A DNA stretch of 64,000 nucleotides from Sphingobacterium paludis (lineage in GTDB: Bacteria; Bacteroidota; Bacteroidia; Sphingobacteriales; Sphingobacteriaceae), in the NCBI RefSeq assembly GCF_004364125.1, contig NZ_SNZV01000001.1, forward strand, positions 434,001 to 498,000, in the 5' to 3' direction. Within the stretch, counting starts at the first letter, position 1; every line of letters starts with the position of its first letter. The notes beneath the pieces are model-generated. The model worked only from the letters and a program-made list of their open reading frames with translations. It ran no database searches and was not told where the DNA came from. Position numbers and translations under genes: made by a program. Shown here in pieces: positions 17,045-26,757 of this stretch.

Positions 17045-17776
17045 GTGGAGATTAAAACTTACGAAACACGCGAGGCGCTTGGACAAGCGGCTGGAAAACG
17101 GGGAGCGCAACAGATTAAAGAGGCGATTGAAAAAAATGGAGAAGCGAATATCATTTTAGCGACGGGCCAAAGCCAGTTCGAAACCATCGAAACGCTGGTA
17201 GCCGATAAGACGATTGATTGGTCAAAAGTGCGGATGTTTCATTTGGATGAATATATCGGGATGGCTATCGAGCACAAGGCTAGTTTCCGAAAATACCTAA
17301 CAGAGCGCTTCCTCAACCAGGTCTCGCCATTGGAGGAGGCCATATTGATTAATGGAGAAGGGGATCCAGAAGAGGAATGTAAGCGTTTGGAAAAAGCGAT
17401 ATTTGCACACCCTATCGATGTTGCCTTTGTGGGCATTGGCGAAAATGGTCACCTTGCGTTTAATGATCCGCCGGCAGACTTTGAGATTGAACGGGCTTAT
17501 TTAGTCGTTGACTTGGATACCCAATGCCGACAACAGCAACTTGGCGAAGGCTGGTTTGGCGAATTGAGCGAAGTGCCGCTGCAAGCCATATCCATGTCCA
17601 TCCGCCAAATCATGAAATCGAAACATATTATTTGCTCCGTGCCCGATAAACGTAAGGCACAAGCGGTGAAAGATTGTTTGCAGGGTGAAGTAACCAATTT
17701 GAATCCCGCAAGCATTTTGCAACAACATGCGGATTGCGTATGCTACCTCGATGAAGAATCCGCATCATTGCTTTAA
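17045..17776 (+). CDS. nagB: Glucosamine-6-phosphate deaminase family
   Basis: A 243-residue protein starting at GTG 17045, slightly shorter than the usual 260-270. It has ATGQSQFETI, the catalytic FHLDEYIGM stretch (the Asp/Glu pair that opens the ring) and the signature VGIGENGHLAFNDPP. The reaction turns glucosamine-6-phosphate into fructose-6-phosphate and ammonia. In a locus with a GalNAc-releasing enzyme, the true substrate could instead be galactosamine-6-phosphate; the sequence does not decide this. Codes in line with the GH109 gene 28 bp upstream. Confidence 0.85.
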   Translation: MEIKTYETREALGQAAGKRGAQQIKEAIEKNGEANIILATGQSQFETIETLVADKTIDWSKVRMFHLDEYIGMAIEHKASFRKYLTERFLNQVSPLEEAILINGEGDPEEECKRLEKAIFAHPIDVAFVGIGENGHLAFNDPPADFEIERAYLVVDLDTQCRQQQLGEGWFGELSEVPLQAISMSIRQIMKSKHIICSVPDKRKAQAVKDCLQGEVTNLNPASILQQHADCVCYLDEESASLL

Positions 17777-17882
17777 GACATCGTAGGATCAGATTATCAA
17801 GTAGGAGAGCACAGCAACCGGCAACGCCAGCTGGCTATGTACACATAACGGGACGCAACGAGGCTTCGGCATAGGAATTATT

Positions 17883-19187
17883 ATGATAAAAAAACAAGAA
17901 CCTTTCACGACGAAAGCAAAGCGTGACAACTGGATTGCGGTAGCGATTCTAGGCATGATGTTTTTTACCTTCGGCTTTGTGTCCTGGGTAAACGCCATCC
18001 TTATTCCGTATTTTAAGATCGCTTGCGAGTTAACGAACTTCCAATCGTATCTCGTTGCATTCGCTTTTTATATCTCCTACCTGCTGATGTCCATGCCCTC
18101 GTCGTACCTATTAAAAATAGTGGGCTACAAGTGGGGGATCGTCATTGGTTTCTGGATTATGGCTGCGGGTGCGCTACTCTTTGTGCCCGCAGCTTATGGT
18201 CGCACCTATCCTGTTTTTCTGATCGGACTATTTACCTTGGGCACCGGACTGGCAATTTTGCAAACTGTAGCCAATCTATATATCACCTTAGTTGGTGATC
18301 GTGAACGTGCGGCCCAACGTATTAGCATCATGGGCATTTGCAACAAGGGAGCCGGTATTTTAGCGCCCTTGGTGTTTTCCTGGGCCGTATTCCGCGCTAG
18401 CGATCAAGAGCTGTTCCTGCAAATTCCGCTGCTGGATGATATGCAACGCGGGATGCTGCTTGACGAGTTGATATTACGTGTGGTGACGCCCTACACGGTA
18501 CTGGCTATACTATTGTTTCTGATCGGGGTATGGGTTAGGTTTTCGCCTTTGCCCGAAATTCCCCAGCAAAAATCGCTGGATGCCAGCGATGGGCGTACCA
18601 GTCTCTGGCAGTTTCCGCACCTTATTCTTGGCGCTATTGCTATATTTCTGCATGTCGGCACCCAGGTCATCGCGATCGATACCGTTATCAATTATGCCGG
18701 ATCCATGGGGCTGTCATTGCTCGAAGCAAAAGCCTTACCATCGTTTACGCTCAGTGCCACCATTATCGGCTATCTGCTCGGCATCTTTTTGATACCCAGG
18801 TTTGTGAAACAAAAACTGATGTTTCGGCTGTGTTCGTTATTGGGCTTAACCTTCGCCTTACTGGTTTGTGTAACCGACTTTCCTGTTTATCTGGCAGGGA
18901 TGAGGCTCGATAGCTCCGTGTGGTTTTTGATTGCCATCGGTTTGCCCAATGCGTTGATATGGGCGGGTATATGGCCTTTGGCTTTAGACGGTTTGGGCGA
19001 TCTTGCTAAGCAAGGGTCCGCTTTGCTTATTATGGGGCTTAGCGGTAACGCCATCATCCCTATGCTTTATGGTTGGATGGCCGATATAAACAGCGAACGT
19101 GAGGCCTATTGGGTATTAGTGCCTTGTTTTGCGTATATTGTTTTTTATGCGTTCTGGGGCCATCGCTACAGAACCTGGTCGAAGTAA
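17883..19187 (+). CDS. MFS sugar permease, FHS family (NagP-like)
   Basis: A 434-residue inner-membrane protein with about 12 hydrophobic segments, beginning FFTFGFVSWVNAILIPYFK, the form seen in fucose/glucose/galactose and N-acetylglucosamine proton symporters. The segment GTGLAILQTVANLYITLVGD after TM4 is typical of the FHS branch. Its position between nagB and nagA makes an N-acetylhexosamine the probable cargo. It lies 106 bp after nagB, the longest gap inside the operon, in which no terminator was recognised. Confidence 0.87.
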   Translation: MIKKQEPFTTKAKRDNWIAVAILGMMFFTFGFVSWVNAILIPYFKIACELTNFQSYLVAFAFYISYLLMSMPSSYLLKIVGYKWGIVIGFWIMAAGALLFVPAAYGRTYPVFLIGLFTLGTGLAILQTVANLYITLVGDRERAAQRISIMGICNKGAGILAPLVFSWAVFRASDQELFLQIPLLDDMQRGMLLDELILRVVTPYTVLAILLFLIGVWVRFSPLPEIPQQKSLDASDGRTSLWQFPHLILGAIAIFLHVGTQVIAIDTVINYAGSMGLSLLEAKALPSFTLSATIIGYLLGIFLIPRFVKQKLMFRLCSLLGLTFALLVCVTDFPVYLAGMRLDSSVWFLIAIGLPNALIWAGIWPLALDGLGDLAKQGSALLIMGLSGNAIIPMLYGWMADINSEREAYWVLVPCFAYIVFYAFWGHRYRTWSK

Positions 19188-19196
19188 ATTATTGCT

Positions 19197-20384
19197 ATGG
19201 TTACGATTATACATGCTAACATAATAACCCCGGATCGCGTTATTGAAGATGGTATGCTGACTTTTGACAACGGCCGGATTACGGACGTTCAGGAAAGAAC
19301 TGTTGCGGATAGGGGTGTACAAGGCGGTGAGGTTTGGGATGCACAAGGGCATTTCCTTTCGCCTGGCTTTATTGATATTCACGTGCATGGCGGGGGCGGG
19401 GCAGACTTTATGGATAACGATGTGGATGCTTTTTTGCAAGTGGCGCAAACGCATGCGCGGTATGGCACCACAGCGATGCTCCCCACGACATTAACCAGTG
19501 GAAAAAAAGAGCTTTGGGATACGTTTGCCGTATACGAGCAGGCGCTAAAGAAAAACACGCAAGGCGCAGAATTTCTAGGCTTACATTTGGAAGGTCCTTA
19601 TTTCGCGATGAATCAACGCGGTGCGCAAGATCCGAAATACATTCGAAACCCAGACCCCGATGAATACCGGCCGATCATCAAACAGTATGGCCATCTGATC
19701 GCGCGATGGAGCGCTGCGCCCGAGTTACCCGGTGCAGATGCCTTTGGAAAAGCAGTGACTGATGCAGGCATTTTGCTGGCTTTGGCCCATACGGACGCCC
19801 TATATGACGATATCTTGCGTGGCCTAGATAGTGGTTATCGGCTGGCCACCCACCTGTATTCCGGTATGTCGGGTATGACGCGTAAAAACGCATACCGCTA
19901 CGCCGGCACGATTGAATCTTGTTTAGTATTGGATGAGATCGATGTGGAGATTATTGCTGATGCTGTACATCTCCCAGACCCATTCTTAAAGCTTATTTTG
20001 AAAGCGAAGGGCGTCGATCGGATCACGCTGATCACAGATGCCATGCGTGCGGCAGGCATGCCCGAAGGGGAGAGTATATTGGGGGGACGAGAGACGGGTT
20101 TGCCCGTGATTGTAGAGGACGGCGTCGCCAAATTGCCCGATCGTTCATCCTTTGCCGGCAGTGTAGCTACTGCAGATCGCCTGCTACGCACCATGTTGGC
20201 CACCGGCGTGGTAAACTTGCACGATGCGGTGAAGATGTTGACGCTAAACCCCGCAAAGCTTTTACGGTTAGCGCACGAACGTGGCCATATCGCAAAAGGT
20301 ATGCGTGCCGATTTGGTCTTGTTTGACGAAAATATCACTATTAAGAAAACGATCCTGGCCGGACATACCATTTACTCGGCTTGA
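19197..20384 (+). CDS. nagA: N-acetylglucosamine-6-phosphate deacetylase
   Basis: A 395-residue amidohydrolase-fold enzyme that removes the acetyl group from N-acetylhexosamine-6-phosphate before NagB acts. Visible metal and substrate motifs: PGFIDIHVHGGGGADFMD, GLHLEGPYFAMNQRGA (metal Glu), LAHTDA, LATHLYSGMSG, and ITDAMRAAGMPEG with the catalytic Asp. Length is normal. It starts 9 bp after the permease gene, so the two share a transcript. The 3' end overlaps the convergent lacI-type gene by 13 bp. Confidence 0.93.
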   Translation: MVTIIHANIITPDRVIEDGMLTFDNGRITDVQERTVADRGVQGGEVWDAQGHFLSPGFIDIHVHGGGGADFMDNDVDAFLQVAQTHARYGTTAMLPTTLTSGKKELWDTFAVYEQALKKNTQGAEFLGLHLEGPYFAMNQRGAQDPKYIRNPDPDEYRPIIKQYGHLIARWSAAPELPGADAFGKAVTDAGILLALAHTDALYDDILRGLDSGYRLATHLYSGMSGMTRKNAYRYAGTIESCLVLDEIDVEIIADAVHLPDPFLKLILKAKGVDRITLITDAMRAAGMPEGESILGGRETGLPVIVEDGVAKLPDRSSFAGSVATADRLLRTMLATGVVNLHDAVKMLTLNPAKLLRLAHERGHIAKGMRADLVLFDENITIKKTILAGHTIYSA

Positions 20385-21394
20385 TAATAGCATACCGAGT
20401 CACGCTCGATGAGGGCACAGGGCAGTACGATTTCATGGGCTTCGAAGTTGTGGTTTTTAATATGCTTAATCAATAGACGGCAGCTTTGCCGACCGATTTC
20501 GAAGGCCGGCTCCTCGATTGTCGTTAAGTTTGGTTCTATAATCGTGGCTATGGGATCATTGGTAAACCCAATCACGGCAACCTTGTTGCCGACATCCAAT
20601 TGCGCGCGTTTAAGCGTTTGTATGGCACCCACCGCCTTCCGATCGTTGACAGCGAAAATACCGTTGGGCGGATTGGCGAGCGCCAAGAGCTTTTCCGTAT
20701 CCTCTTGTCCGTCTTGCTGACTGAAGTCCGAAAACACGATGTAATCCTCGTTCACTGCAATCTCCGCTTCGCTCAAGGCCATGCGGTATCCCCGAAGCCG
20801 TTCTTGGGTAAAAGCCAACTCGGCAGGTCCCGCCAAATGCGCAATGCGTCTGAAACCACGTGATATGAGGAGCCGTGTGGCCATGTAGGCACCGTCGAAG
20901 TCGCTCTGCATGACTTTCGATGCCGTGATATCGTGGGGAACGCGGTCAAAAAACACCAGCGGTACATCGTTATCCAGTAAACGTTTGAAATGGTCAATCA
21001 TGTTGGAATGTGAGGATATCGATATCAGCAACCCATCCAGACTAGTGGTCGCCATATTTTCCAATAATTTTTTTTCACGCGCTACATCATCGTTGGTAAC
21101 ATACAGGATAATGGTGTAGCCGTGTTCGTAAGCCTCTTCCTGTATACCTGAAATCACGGTAGCGAAATAGTAGTTGGTAATAAAAGGAAGCACCACGCCG
21201 ATGTTCTTTGTATTGCCCGAGGCCAGGGCGGCTGCATTGTTATTTCGTTTGAAATTGAGCTTTTCCGTTAAAGCAATGACCCGCTGTCGCGTCTCTGGGT
21301 TTACATCATGGGCATCGCGCAGCGCCCGCGAAACGGTAGATACCGATATACCTAGAGCTTGTGCGATGTCTTTAATACCAAAACGCTGTTTCAT
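20372..21394 (-). CDS. LacI-family transcriptional regulator
   Basis: A 340-residue repressor-type protein. The N-terminal DNA-binding domain reads FGIKDIAQALGISVSTVSRALRDAHDVNPETRQRV with a hinge helix, followed by a periplasmic-binding-protein-like effector domain (KNIGVVLPFITNYYFATVISGIQEEAY to the C terminus). It is convergent with the amino-sugar operon and overlaps the end of nagA by 13 bp. It is the likely regulator of that operon, with an amino sugar or its phosphate as inducer; the operator was not identified with certainty, though the inverted repeat at 8959-8980 is a candidate. Confidence 0.9.
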   Translation of the reverse strand: MKQRFGIKDIAQALGISVSTVSRALRDAHDVNPETRQRVIALTEKLNFKRNNNAAALASGNTKNIGVVLPFITNYYFATVISGIQEEAYEHGYTIILYVTNDDVAREKKLLENMATTSLDGLLISISSHSNMIDHFKRLLDNDVPLVFFDRVPHDITASKVMQSDFDGAYMATRLLISRGFRRIAHLAGPAELAFTQERLRGYRMALSEAEIAVNEDYIVFSDFSQQDGQEDTEKLLALANPPNGIFAVNDRKAVGAIQTLKRAQLDVGNKVAVIGFTNDPIATIIEPNLTTIEEPAFEIGRQSCRLLIKHIKNHNFEAHEIVLPCALIERDSVCYYQAE

Positions 21395-21760
21395 AAGGAT
21401 GTTCTATACGCAATTTTACTAAAAAAAATACAATTCTCGCATCATATTCCCCTGCCAAATGGAAGCCTAATCTGCATAGAGCCCAACCAGGCTCCCTGAC
21501 CGATTGCAGATGGTTGAATGTAGAACTTCTGCCAGCCTTAATCGGGAAATCAATCCCCGATTAAGGCAGAAATACCTGTTTTCATATTGTTGTTGCCGAG
21601 CAGAAAGTTGTTCAAGAAGTGCAGGCGAAGCGAAAATGGTCACTCTTGGATTAACCGCTTGGTTATCCCATCCGTTTACTCCTGTTTTTCAGCGCAAGTT
21701 GGTGGGGCTGTGGAATAGTACTGCCGAAAGAGAATTTTTTCAACGGAGCGACGTACCGTC
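21395..21760. other. Intergenic region with a perfect 12-bp inverted repeat
   Basis: Holds the lacI promoter side and, at 21535-21567, arms GCCTTAATCGGG and CCCGATTAAGGC around a 9-bp spacer. There is no T-run, so it is not a typical terminator. An 86-codon plus-strand frame across it shows no protein-like features and is not called. Confidence 0.55.
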
Positions 21761-22162
21761 TTAACCATCTATATTGTTAGGGCGGCTTCCGTTCTTTCCG
21801 TCAGCAAATCTGTGGGCGTATTCCGTTTTTTTCTGTTGATGGTATGCTGCGAAATGTCGAATATCCGCCGAGCTGTAGTGTGTATTTTGCTCAGTCATCC
21901 ATTTTATGACGACCGCTTGAAAATCAGCGAGATTAATGGCGTAATGATCTAACATCCACTGTGCCCCATCGATACCATGCTCATAGGCTGCTTCTCTGGC
22001 TCCGGCAAGTTCTTCATAGAAATGACGGTCTATCTGCAGTTTTTCCAAGTTTTTCATGCCAAACGCAGACATTTGGATCTGTATTTTTTCCAGATTAGCG
22101 TGCGTCGCATTTTCCGCATAAGGTCTTTCAGGTAACGTTTCAGGATTGTCAGTCGTCTCCAT
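21761..22162 (-). CDS. Hypothetical 133-residue protein
   Basis: A charged soluble protein, probably mostly helical (ANLEKIQIQMSAFGMKNLEKLQIDRHFYEELAGAREAAYEHGIDG). No signal peptide, membrane segment or motif is recognised. It stands alone between two non-coding stretches. The codon use resembles that of its neighbours, which supports a real gene. Function unknown. Confidence 0.5.
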   Translation of the reverse strand: METTDNPETLPERPYAENATHANLEKIQIQMSAFGMKNLEKLQIDRHFYEELAGAREAAYEHGIDGAQWMLDHYAINLADFQAVVIKWMTEQNTHYSSADIRHFAAYHQQKKTEYAHRFADGKNGSRPNNIDG

Positions 22163-22479
22163 TGTGTATTTATCGCTTTTTTAATTATCTCATGTTTTTA
22201 TCCCGCTACTTGGGGTCAGAATCGTTGTATGTCCGTAGCGAAATTGTTGTATTTGTGTGGCAGGACTGCTAGCGCTCCATATGGAGTAGCCACTGTTCGC
22301 ACAGATGTTGCCTGCCGATCCAATTAAGGCTTTAACAGTAGAACGGCAAGTTGCCATATAGCGTGCTATCCAAAAATAGCACCTCTAGCTGGAACGGCAT
22401 ATACCTGCTTTCCGTGATATTTTATATTTTTTTATGCCAAAAATGATCTTCCCTTGTTCTATGTAGAAAAGGTATAAAA
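22163..22479. other. Intergenic region, nothing recognised
   Basis: About 315 bp between divergent small genes. It should contain both promoters. No repeat, hairpin or short gene could be supported. Confidence 0.5.
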
Positions 22480-22791
22480 ATGGACTACAGACCTCAAATT
22501 GTTAGATCGTTGCGTACCCTGTTGGTATCTCGAGAGCACGTATTTACAGACGTTTTAAATATTGCGACAGCTGGAGAGATGCGGCATGTTATGGACGCAT
22601 TTGAAGACGGCGATGTGTACGACTTTCAGCTCTCCCATGTCGAAGATTTGAAAGACCCTAATGTGAAAAAGCTTGTGCATTTGATTCGCGAGATGGACCG
22701 CACACTGGAAGAGCTGAAAACGACCAATCATATATTGGACAAAGAACTGTATGAAACTACAGTCGATGAAAATAGAGATTTAAGTGAATAA
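22480..22791 (+). CDS. Hypothetical 103-residue acidic protein
   Basis: An acidic, helical protein without signal peptide; the C-terminal half (KKLVHLIREMDRTLEELKTTNHILDKELYETTVDE) looks like a short coiled coil. I recognise no family. It stands 37 bp upstream of the epimerase gene on the same strand and could be cotranscribed. Confidence 0.55.
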   Translation: MDYRPQIVRSLRTLLVSREHVFTDVLNIATAGEMRHVMDAFEDGDVYDFQLSHVEDLKDPNVKKLVHLIREMDRTLEELKTTNHILDKELYETTVDENRDLSE

Positions 22792-22828
22792 GCTCGTTTT
22801 GCGGGCTTCGATATAAAGATACAGACGT

Positions 22829-23731
22829 ATGCAACACATTCTTATTTCCGGAGGAACAGGCTTCATTGGCAAGGCATTGGTTGATCATTTGCTCCATCAC
22901 TATCCAGCAGCGCAATTGACCGTACTTGTGCGCTCGAAGCAAGGATTGAAACCACAGGATAGGGTGCGGTATTGTTTGTGGGATGTGGATCAAGCGTATA
23001 TTTCTGACGAGGTACCGCAGGATATCGATACCGTTATCCATTTGGCTGGAGCTAACATTGCTGAAAAGCGCTGGACGGAAAAACGCAAGGCCGTGCTCTT
23101 ACGTAGCAGAACGGAAAGCGGAGCCTTGCTGACGCGCTGGGTTCGGGAAAAAGGGAAGGGGGTGAAAACGTTCGTATCGGCCTCCGCTATTGGATATTAT
23201 GGCGAGGGGCGAGAGGGGAAAGTCTTCACGGAGCATGATGCGGCCGGGGCGGATTTCCTGGCTTCGGTTTGCGTTGCCTGGGAGGCAGCAACGCAGTCCC
23301 TAGTAGCTATGGGGATCCGCGTGGTTTGGATACGAACCGGTTTGGTTTTACATCCTGATGGTGGCATGTGGAAGGCGCTTGCACCTGCTTTTTCTTTACG
23401 CGTAGCGCCTCGGTTTGCCTCGGGCAGGCAAATATTCAGCTGGATTAGTCTACAGGATCTGCTAGCGCTCTATGCCTTCGCTGCCGAGCACGATGTTGTC
23501 AAAGGTCCTTTGAATGCTGTTTCGCCGCATCCGGCGCCACAGATAACCGTGGCAAAGGTATTGCTGAAAAATAAGTACGAGCGATCTATAGTCGTTCCTG
23601 TCCCTAAACTGCTTTTGAACACCCTGTTGGGCGAGCTTGCTATAGAACTGCTCAAAAGTGCTGAGGTGAGTGCTAGAAACGCTGAACAACTGGGCTTCAC
23701 TTTTGTTAAACCCCATTTATCTGATCTCTAG
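22829..23731 (+). CDS. TIGR01777-family SDR epimerase (YfcH-like)
   Basis: A 300-residue extended short-chain dehydrogenase-like protein. The NAD(P) loop is ILISGGTGFIGKALVDHLL near the N terminus. VIHLAGANIAEKRWTEKRKAVLLRSRTESG and VSASAIGYYGEGREG are diagnostic of the TIGR01777 group, whose members are called sugar-nucleotide epimerases but whose substrate is not settled; the plant relative GC1 affects cell division. IRTGLVLHPDGG and the SAEVSARNAEQLGF C-terminal stretch are also typical. Full length. Confidence 0.9.
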   Translation: MQHILISGGTGFIGKALVDHLLHHYPAAQLTVLVRSKQGLKPQDRVRYCLWDVDQAYISDEVPQDIDTVIHLAGANIAEKRWTEKRKAVLLRSRTESGALLTRWVREKGKGVKTFVSASAIGYYGEGREGKVFTEHDAAGADFLASVCVAWEAATQSLVAMGIRVVWIRTGLVLHPDGGMWKALAPAFSLRVAPRFASGRQIFSWISLQDLLALYAFAAEHDVVKGPLNAVSPHPAPQITVAKVLLKNKYERSIVVPVPKLLLNTLLGELAIELLKSAEVSARNAEQLGFTFVKPHLSDL

Positions 23732-24589
23732 ATCCTCAATGTTATCCTACCCATTACGCAGACTGCGTTGAAATAATGACCTAGAATAGCTAAACAAACT
23801 ACAACGATTTAGCTTTCCTTCCCCTGTATATGGGCGTCAGGTAAGTCTAGCCTTTAACCAAAGATATGCAAAGTCGATATAGCGTTATACCTACAGCTTA
23901 TGACTGTCTTTTGTGCTGTTAATTCAATTTTCTGTTTTTAGCGAGATCATTAAATCAACGCGCTGGATGTCCCATGGTTGCTTCCTTTGACTTTTAAAAC
24001 AACAGTATGGAGCGCTGAAAAACTTGATGTAGTCTAAAGTGGTATAGGTGATTTTTTAGGTCACTTACCTGTAGAAAATATAGCTGTAAAACCATATAAA
24101 ACCTAAGTAAAGATTTGATTTCTAGCCATCATGCCGCCAATTTTAGTGTCAGTGCGTGTTACAAACTTTGACGATTTGATTTTTTGTAGCGGTTGTTCGA
24201 CAGGGTTTTTTTGTTGTTAATTAGGCTGTAATCGCTGTTTTTCATACTTTTTTTTTATTCTTAGACCGAAGTGTTTTGGCCGTGAATCAGTTCGGCAATT
24301 TCCTCTGTATACCCTTATTTCATTGAATTATCTGTCTAATAAATATTTTAATAAAATATTTTTTGAATTACATAAAATGTCACTAGTAAACATTTTTTGA
24401 ACTTGAAATTTTATTTATGTTTAAGTATGATATTATAAATGATATGCCTAATTGACTTGCGTATTTTTTCTACAATTATTAATTTAACGGAAGATTTTAA
24501 CAGCATGTAAAATCTAGGGCCCTGCTTTTCTTTAGTAATAAAAGATGCTGTTCTGTTATCTGGATATTAATCTAAAAAAATGATCACTA
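23732..24589. other. Long AT-rich intergenic region
   Basis: About 860 bp without a supported gene on either strand; stops are dense in all frames. The last 100 bp form the leader of the peptide gene at 24590, where 8-bp arms AACAGCAT (24499-24506) and ATGCTGTT (24545-24552) can pair around a 38-bp loop. The start of the transcript was not located. Confidence 0.55.
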
Positions 24590-24868
24590 ATGAATAATAA
24601 TATGTCTTTTACTTTAAAAATGACTGCGCTAGAAATGGATAGGGTTGAGCGTCCTGTTCTTGCGCCACAGCCGGTTAAGCCAAGTCTTAATCCTGCTAAA
24701 AAGATATTATACGTATCGCCATCAGTTACCGTGATGTTAGTTAGACTGGAAAGTGGTTTGGCGGCAGGTTCCGTCTCCAGAGTTCAGATTGGAAGCCCGG
24801 GTGACCCTAATACACCACAAGTGGAAGATTGGACAGCAGACGGGAGTGATAAACAGATTTATTTATAG
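24590..24868 (+). CDS. 92-residue peptide partner of fimbrillin-like lipoprotein, locus 1
   Basis: The product has a variable N-terminal half and a C-terminal core: ILYVSPSVTVMLVRLESGLAAGS, then RVQIGSPGDPNTPQVEDW and a short tail ending QIYL. The peptide at 36085-36330 has the same core (Y-P-V-V, ME-GGIAA, IQIG, PEVQDW, QQLFL end). Both lack a signal peptide, and both stand just upstream of a large fimbrillin-like lipoprotein gene (23 bp here). This pairing makes a shared job likely; what it is cannot be told. I believe similar short proteins occur near fimbrillin genes of other Sphingobacteriaceae, but I cannot check this. Confidence 0.65.
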   Translation: MNNNMSFTLKMTALEMDRVERPVLAPQPVKPSLNPAKKILYVSPSVTVMLVRLESGLAAGSVSRVQIGSPGDPNTPQVEDWTADGSDKQIYL

Positions 24869-24891
24869 TTCCAATAAAAACGCTTTACATA

Positions 24892-26703
24892 ATGATCAAG
24901 ATGTGTAGATTGAAAATGGTAATGGCCAAGGTTTTTGTTGTTTTCTTACTCTCCTGTTTGGGTTGTACGCAGAAGGGCGGCAACGAAATAGAAATAGTCG
25001 ACAACGGCACAAAGTTGGTTTTCAATATCTCTGAGGATGACTCCAACGGGGGGGCAGGACAAATGAAAGTGATGTCCGCGTTAAATAACACCATCGTAGA
25101 AGATAGAGTGGTGGGCGAGGAACAGCATGTTTTATTAAATAACGGCACGATGCGATTGACGGCCTCGCTTGTGGAAACATCCGCTCGTATGGGTGGCGGA
25201 CGGGAGACGGTAAAAACTACATTTGCAGGGAACCGTGCCGATGTTCGACAGACAAAGGCGCAAACCGTGCTACCTGCCAATGTGAAATATAGGGTGGTAC
25301 TGTATGATCGGGCTACCACGCCGTCAACCTTTGTGTCTTCCACATTGGGTACGGCTGGTACACCGTTGTCTATCGACGTAGTGAAAGGCAAAAATTACGA
25401 CTGGGCAGTCTTCTCGTACAATGATGCAAATGATCCTGGAACTTCGAATACTACAGTCCCTTCGGATCAACGCGATTTGTTGCATATAAATGGTACGACG
25501 GGAGTTATTCCGGGTGCGCCGGGGGACGGCACAAATGTCAATGTTCCGATCAACGCGGTGCTCAAACATAAGCTGGCGGCAATCACGGTAGAACTTAATA
25601 GTACCGCTTATCCCGCTACGATTACTGCTGCTGTCGCCACCTTGGGCTCGGCAAATTATTTCTCTAATGCCAATATGGACGTAAAAACGGGTACGCTGTC
25701 TACAGCAACGGCATCAACCGTCGCGACGCCCATTAATCTAACCCCTACGACGCCAGCTGCTGTGCGTTCTGCTACGTACTATACCGCTTCGACGTCGACT
25801 ATCGGAACCTTTTCTGTAGTCCTGAATAGTCTATCCATACTGACGCAGACTAATCAGGTAAAGACACAGGCCGCCCCCGTTACCTTTAACTGGGGTAATG
25901 TAGTTCCCGTGGCGGGCAGAAGATATGTGGCGAAAATAAATATTCAGCCCGTTCGGGATATCTCGGGAAACAATTTCCGGATTTTATCAACGGGAGCGGC
26001 GCCATATATGTTTTATAATAACAGTGTTAGCGGTTTGTGGCAGACGATGCATAGCGCTAGTAATTTCGGGCCGACGGGAAAAGTCGGGACAACCAACCTC
26101 AATTGGAATATAACTGTGCGAGGTAGCGGTTCTGGCAGTCTGTCTGATGCAAACACAGGAAACTATAAAATGATCTTTGTGGGTTATGCCACAGGTCTGA
26201 CCAGTAATGATGTAGTTCAGCTGCAGAATTTCATAAATGGAGGCGGTACGGTAATCTTCTTTACAGAAAACCCAGGATCGGGAACCGATCAGTCTTTTTA
26301 TAGGTACTACGTAGGTAATAACACTTCGTATTCAGGTTTTTCAACATTTGGAAACTTCACGCAAGATCCGGTGTTGAATGGGCCTTTCGGCGATGCCCGC
26401 GGAACTAGTTTTGGGAACCAATCTTCGATAGGTTATGGACTCATCAATTACACGGCGAGTAGTATGAACGTTCTTGCGTATGCGGATGGTTCGTCTTCTA
26501 ATGCTGTCGCTTGGAAGAGTTGGGATTCTGAGCTTTTCTATTTTGGTGATGGGGGGATGCTGTATACCAATGGTCCGTTTATGATATCGGGTAGCCCGGG
26601 CTATGTCCCTCAGATAGCTAGCTGGAGCGGACGAGGCAATGTGTCCAATTCTGTTGTCATTTCGAATATTGTAGCAAGAGCGATATCCAGACTCAGTCAA
26701 TAA
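24892..26703 (+). CDS. Fimbrillin-like lipoprotein with GATase/DUF4350-like C terminus, locus 1
   Basis: About 603 residues; in-frame ATGs at codons 1, 4, 8 and 10 leave the start open. Lipobox LSCLGC gives the lipidated Cys. Residues about 125-370 resemble fimbrillin family proteins: NVKYRVVLYDRATTPSTFVS, GKNYDWAVFSYND, KHKLAAITVELN, RYVAKINIQPVRDISG. The C-terminal 220 residues carry GNYKMIFVGYAT, LQNFINGGGTVIFFTE and a late FYFGDGGM strand, the layout of GATase1-like domains such as DUF4350 that lack a clear catalytic triad. Three paralogues lie at 30187-36062. Probably surface exposed. Confidence 0.7.
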   Translation: MIKMCRLKMVMAKVFVVFLLSCLGCTQKGGNEIEIVDNGTKLVFNISEDDSNGGAGQMKVMSALNNTIVEDRVVGEEQHVLLNNGTMRLTASLVETSARMGGGRETVKTTFAGNRADVRQTKAQTVLPANVKYRVVLYDRATTPSTFVSSTLGTAGTPLSIDVVKGKNYDWAVFSYNDANDPGTSNTTVPSDQRDLLHINGTTGVIPGAPGDGTNVNVPINAVLKHKLAAITVELNSTAYPATITAAVATLGSANYFSNANMDVKTGTLSTATASTVATPINLTPTTPAAVRSATYYTASTSTIGTFSVVLNSLSILTQTNQVKTQAAPVTFNWGNVVPVAGRRYVAKINIQPVRDISGNNFRILSTGAAPYMFYNNSVSGLWQTMHSASNFGPTGKVGTTNLNWNITVRGSGSGSLSDANTGNYKMIFVGYATGLTSNDVVQLQNFINGGGTVIFFTENPGSGTDQSFYRYYVGNNTSYSGFSTFGNFTQDPVLNGPFGDARGTSFGNQSSIGYGLINYTASSMNVLAYADGSSSNAVAWKSWDSELFYFGDGGMLYTNGPFMISGSPGYVPQIASWSGRGNVSNSVVISNIVARAISRLSQ

Positions 26704-26757
26704 AAAGCTTAATGTGTTTTTCTTTTGTCGGCTCTTGACGCCGGCAGTAAAAAGTAT

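Noticed and set aside
19898..20371. 157-codon minus-strand frame
   Set aside because: Antisense to nagA, whose motifs are unmistakable; no protein-like features.
21504..21764. 86-codon plus-strand frame
   Set aside because: Contains the perfect inverted repeat, has a Cys-rich chance composition and overlaps the next gene's end.
24000..24060. Imperfect hairpin AGGTGA...TCAC in the long non-coding region
   Set aside because: Arms are short with mismatches and no T-run; no better than chance in such AT-rich DNA.
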